NCBI GenBank assembly: GCA_002340355.1
Contig: DDLX01000028.1
Location: 434,001-498,000, forward strand
DNA length: 64,000 nt
From: Cytophagales bacterium UBA2561
Lineage (GTDB): Bacteria > Bacteroidota > Bacteroidia > Cytophagales > Thermoflexibacteraceae
Reading direction: 5' to 3'
Position 1 is the first letter of the stretch, and each line of letters starts with the position of its first letter. This document shows, piece by piece, positions 61,281 to 64,000 of this stretch. The position numbers and the translations under genes are program-made. The notes under the pieces are model-generated. The model searched no databases. It was given only the letters and a program-made list of their open reading frames with translations, and was not told where the DNA came from.

Positions 61281-63200
61281 CTATTTCTCTAAATGTTTAC
61301 GTTTTGAGAGTTGTGCTTCTAGTTCTTCTTTTTCAGCTTTTTTGGCATCTTCTTGGCGTTTTTTTGCCATACGCCGTTTCAACATTGCTTTTCGAATATC
61401 TTCTAAGCTCCCTCTTGGAATAGATTTAATTAAAGTATCTGTATAAACTTCTTTAGGTCTTTTATAAATATCTTCTGAAAATCCTGTTTCTACAATTTTT
61501 CCTTGATTCATTACCATAATTCTATCGGCAATAAATTTGACTACAGACAAATCATGGGAAATAAAAATATAGGTTAAATTATATTTTTCTTTTAAAAAGT
61601 TTAATAAATTTAAAACTCTAGCCTGTACCGAAACATCTAATGCAGAGACTGATTCATCACAAATAATAAATTTGGGCTTTAAAGCAATAGTTCGAGCAAT
61701 ACAAACTCGTTGTCGTTGTCCCCCAGAAAATTCATGGGGATATCTATTAAAATAAGACTCATGTAATTCAACTGTATCCAAAAGCTCTATTACTCGTTCC
61801 CGCCGTTGTTTATCATTATCCAAGACGTTATGAATTCGCATCGGTTCCATGATTGTCTCACCAATAGTAATACGTGGATTCAAAGAAGAATAAGGGTCTT
61901 GAAAAATAATTTGAACATCCTTTCGAAGTTCTCGGAGGCGTTTGGCATCCATATTCAAGATATTTTCACCTTGATATAAAATCTGCCCTTGTGCCTCTCG
62001 AATCAGACGCATAATACTTCTCCCTACAGTAGTTTTTCCGCAACCCGATTCGCCCACTAACCCAAGTGTTTCTCCAGGATACACCTCAAAATTAATGTTA
62101 TTCACTGCCTTCTTATGAGCAATGACTTTTCCAAATACATTCTTTTTGGTTGGATAATGTACTTTTAGTCCTTTGATTTCCAATAAAGGAGTTTGTTGAA
62201 TTAATTCATCGTGTCGTTCCTTGAGTTGTTTGATACTTTGAAAACTTTTCATCAAAGCTTCTCCTACTGACTTAAATTTACTTTCAGAAAACTCAGAAAT
62301 TTCACCGTTTGCATCAATGACCATAAAATCCGATACCGTGGGTAATATCCTGAGTTTTACATCCATACGAGGACGACAAGCGAGTAAGCCTTTGGTATAA
62401 GGGTGCTTTGGTTTAGAAAAAATTTCCCAAACTTCACCTTCTTCTACAATTCTCCCTTTGTACATTACAATCACACGGTCAGCGATTTCACCAATAACCC
62501 CCAAATCGTGCGTAATAAATAAGGTAGATGTATTTCGTTCCTCTCGTAATTCTTGAATGACTTGTAAAATATTTTTTTGAACAGTTACGTCCAATGCCGT
62601 AGTAGGTTCATCCGCAATGAGCAAAGATGGTCGGCAAGCCAATGCCATTGCAATCATTACCCGTTGTTTTTGCCCTCCTGAAATTTGATGCGGAAAAGCA
62701 CGAAATATTTTTTTAGGTTCTTCGAGTTTTACTTTCGAAAATAAGGCAAGTGTACGGCTACGCGCTTCACGAATGGAGATGTTTTCGTGTTGTAAGATAG
62801 CTTCAATGACCTGACTTCCACAGGTATATACGGGATTTAAGGAAGTCATTGGCTCTTGAAAAATCATGGCAATTTCACTTCCTCGAATGCTTCTCATTTT
62901 GGAAGAAGAAATCCTTCGAATATCTACTTTTCCACGCTTTGGTGAATGGAAAATAATATCACCAGATGCAATTCGTCCAGGAGGAGATTGAATCAAACGT
63001 AACAATGACAATGCCGTAACCGATTTTCCTGAACCTGATTCTCCCACAATGCCGACTGTTTCTCCCTTGTTAATTTTAAAACTAACTTCCTCTAGGGCTT
63101 TATATCGTCCTTGGTCAGTTTCAAATTCAACCGTTAAATCATTGACTTCTATCAGAGGCTGACTATTATAAGTATCGTCTTGGAGTTTTTGGGTTGCCAT
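61281..63200 (-). CDS. Dipeptide/oligopeptide-type ABC transporter, fused tandem ATPases
   Basis: The 639-residue protein contains two ABC ATPase domains, like a DppD-DppF fusion. Domain 1: Walker A GESGSGKSVT, signature ISGGQKQRV, Walker B LLIADEPTTAL. Domain 2: GESGCGKTTV, FSGGQRQRV, FIICDESVSAL. The Walker B of domain 2 has Asp-Glu followed by Ser (DESVS) instead of DEPTS, a typical change in this class. No permease or binding-protein gene is nearby. It ends with a charged Lys/Glu coiled tail. Energises peptide import; substrate unknown. Confidence 0.9.
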   Translation of the reverse strand: MATQKLQDDTYNSQPLIEVNDLTVEFETDQGRYKALEEVSFKINKGETVGIVGESGSGKSVTALSLLRLIQSPPGRIASGDIIFHSPKRGKVDIRRISSSKMRSIRGSEIAMIFQEPMTSLNPVYTCGSQVIEAILQHENISIREARSRTLALFSKVKLEEPKKIFRAFPHQISGGQKQRVMIAMALACRPSLLIADEPTTALDVTVQKNILQVIQELREERNTSTLFITHDLGVIGEIADRVIVMYKGRIVEEGEVWEIFSKPKHPYTKGLLACRPRMDVKLRILPTVSDFMVIDANGEISEFSESKFKSVGEALMKSFQSIKQLKERHDELIQQTPLLEIKGLKVHYPTKKNVFGKVIAHKKAVNNINFEVYPGETLGLVGESGCGKTTVGRSIMRLIREAQGQILYQGENILNMDAKRLRELRKDVQIIFQDPYSSLNPRITIGETIMEPMRIHNVLDNDKQRRERVIELLDTVELHESYFNRYPHEFSGGQRQRVCIARTIALKPKFIICDESVSALDVSVQARVLNLLNFLKEKYNLTYIFISHDLSVVKFIADRIMVMNQGKIVETGFSEDIYKRPKEVYTDTLIKSIPRGSLEDIRKAMLKRRMAKKRQEDAKKAEKEELEAQLSKRKHLEK

Positions 63201-63310
63201 GATTCTTTAAGATATTCCGTTTGTAAAATTAGCAAAAGTGGATAAACTTGGAAGCGTTTCAAGACGAAAAACCCTGAAAAAAACGAAAAACTCATTTTTT
63301 GGAGACAAGG

Positions 63311-63340
63311 TTGTAGTTTAAACCTAGAAAGTTATCTTTG
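63311..63340 (+). promoter_or_regulatory. Bacteroidota-type promoter for the pseudouridine synthase gene
   Basis: TTG at 63311-63313, a 19-nt spacer, and TATCTTTG at 63333-63340: both elements and the spacing match the Bacteroidota consensus. The ATG is at 63365. Confidence 0.7.
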
Positions 63341-63364
63341 CACCTTGATTAATAGATATATTTT

Positions 63365-64000
63365 ATGAAGCCCCTTAAATTTCAAGACCTTATTCTTCAA
63401 GAAACTGAAGACTATCTGATCATTAATAAACCGCCTCATGTTTCGGCACTCGAAGACCGTGATAAGACCCAACAGACGATTTTAGGATTGGCACGGAACT
63501 ATTGTGAGACTGCACAACTTTGCCACCGTTTAGATAAAGAAACTTCTGGTATTTTAGCCATTGCCAAAAATCCAACAGCTTATCGACATTTGGCTTTGCA
63601 GTTTGAAAAACGAAAGGTCGCTAAAATTTATCATGCTGTCACATGGGGAATCCATGATTTTAAAGGGGTGAAAGTTGAGTTACCAATTCGAATCCTAAAT
63701 AAAGGAATTGTCAAAATTGATAAATTTGATGGTAAACCTGCGGAAACCATTTTTAATACATTAAAAGCTTATAAGTCAACTTCCTTAGTAGAATGCCGTC
63801 CTATCACAGGGCGAATGCACCAAATTCGGATTCATTTGGCATGCTTGAAGGCAAGTATTCTAGCAGATGTACAGTATGGCGGAAAGTTATTTTATTTATC
63901 TCAACTCAAGAAGAAACGATTTAATCTAAAGAGAGGAACAGAAGAACAACCCCTTATCAAACGAGTGGCTTTACATGCCCAAGCTCTCGTTTTTGAGGAA
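63365..64000 (+). CDS. RluA-family pseudouridine synthase (3' end outside window)
   Basis: At least 212 residues are visible with no stop before the window edge. The catalytic motif HRLDKETSGIL is intact with its Asp, and RPITGRMHQIRIHLA is the second signature of the RluA/RluC/RluD group. It isomerises uridines in rRNA or tRNA. The substrate position is unknown because the three subtypes are not separable here. Its promoter is well formed. Confidence 0.9.
   Translation, partial: MKPLKFQDLILQETEDYLIINKPPHVSALEDRDKTQQTILGLARNYCETAQLCHRLDKETSGILAIAKNPTAYRHLALQFEKRKVAKIYHAVTWGIHDFKGVKVELPIRILNKGIVKIDKFDGKPAETIFNTLKAYKSTSLVECRPITGRMHQIRIHLACLKASILADVQYGGKLFYLSQLKKKRFNLKRGTEEQPLIKRVALHAQALVFEE

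Overview
The window comes from an AT-rich genome of the phylum Bacteroidota, most likely order Cytophagales. I base this on a gliding-motility permease (GldF), several -7 boxes of the Bacteroidota type TAnnTTTG, lipoproteins with acidic residues after the lipobox Cys (for example CKDD), a TonB-dependent receptor with a carboxypeptidase-like N-terminal domain, a DnaG without the usual zinc ligands, and repeated use of 7TMR-DISM or GAF sensors joined to SpoIIE phosphatases. No rRNA, tRNA, CRISPR array or complete insertion sequence was seen.

Layout. 1-9.1 kb: a truncated membrane glycosyltransferase, glutamate dehydrogenase, a lipoprotein, a repeat-rich gap, pyrE, a thioredoxin-like protein, a thioesterase, gldF and a CBS-domain protein. 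9.3-19.5 kb: a 7TM-SpoIIE phosphatase meeting a SpoIIAA/STAS-like gene stop to stop, then an SDR oxidoreductase, purD, an ABC ATPase, a PyrR-type phosphoribosyltransferase overlapping a cytochrome b5-like gene, a membrane protein with duplicated hairpins, and dnaG. 19.5-26.4 kb is the accessory region: a Uma2-type endonuclease, a GIY-YIG-like small protein with a partner gene, two inverted copies of a two-gene cassette (membrane-anchored KYG/KIG-domain protein plus an Imm44-like protein), gene relics, an EAD11-like gene broken by a 4-bp duplication, a large secreted protein, and an Imm53-like relic. 26.5-36.4 kb: a flippase-like protein, a second 7TM-SpoIIE phosphatase, small DNA-binding proteins, prfA and a TonB-dependent receptor. 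36.5-45 kb: a bestrophin-like protein, metY, a second PyrR-like gene in a leftward run with a lipoprotein, a HAD phosphatase and a MOSC protein, then a GNAT enzyme, a secreted protein and an SGNH-LysM protein. 45.9-64 kb: a DUF2339 membrane protein, dnaA, a DUF4159 protein, gpsA, a signalling run (GAF-SpoIIE, small lipoprotein, two histidine kinases), fbp, a fused dipeptide-type ABC ATPase and the start of an RluA-family pseudouridine synthase.

How the parts connect. Three SpoIIE phosphatases with different front ends share the same output domain, suggesting a partner-switching network whose kinases and sigma regulators lie elsewhere; a SpoIIAA-like protein sits beside one of them. The accessory region between dnaG and the flippase gene reads as a worn cluster of nuclease-like and immunity-like genes with duplicated promoters, and it is the best candidate for an undescribed system. 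Four palindromic repeats of two related subfamilies lie at gene ends, three of them at 3' ends between core genes.
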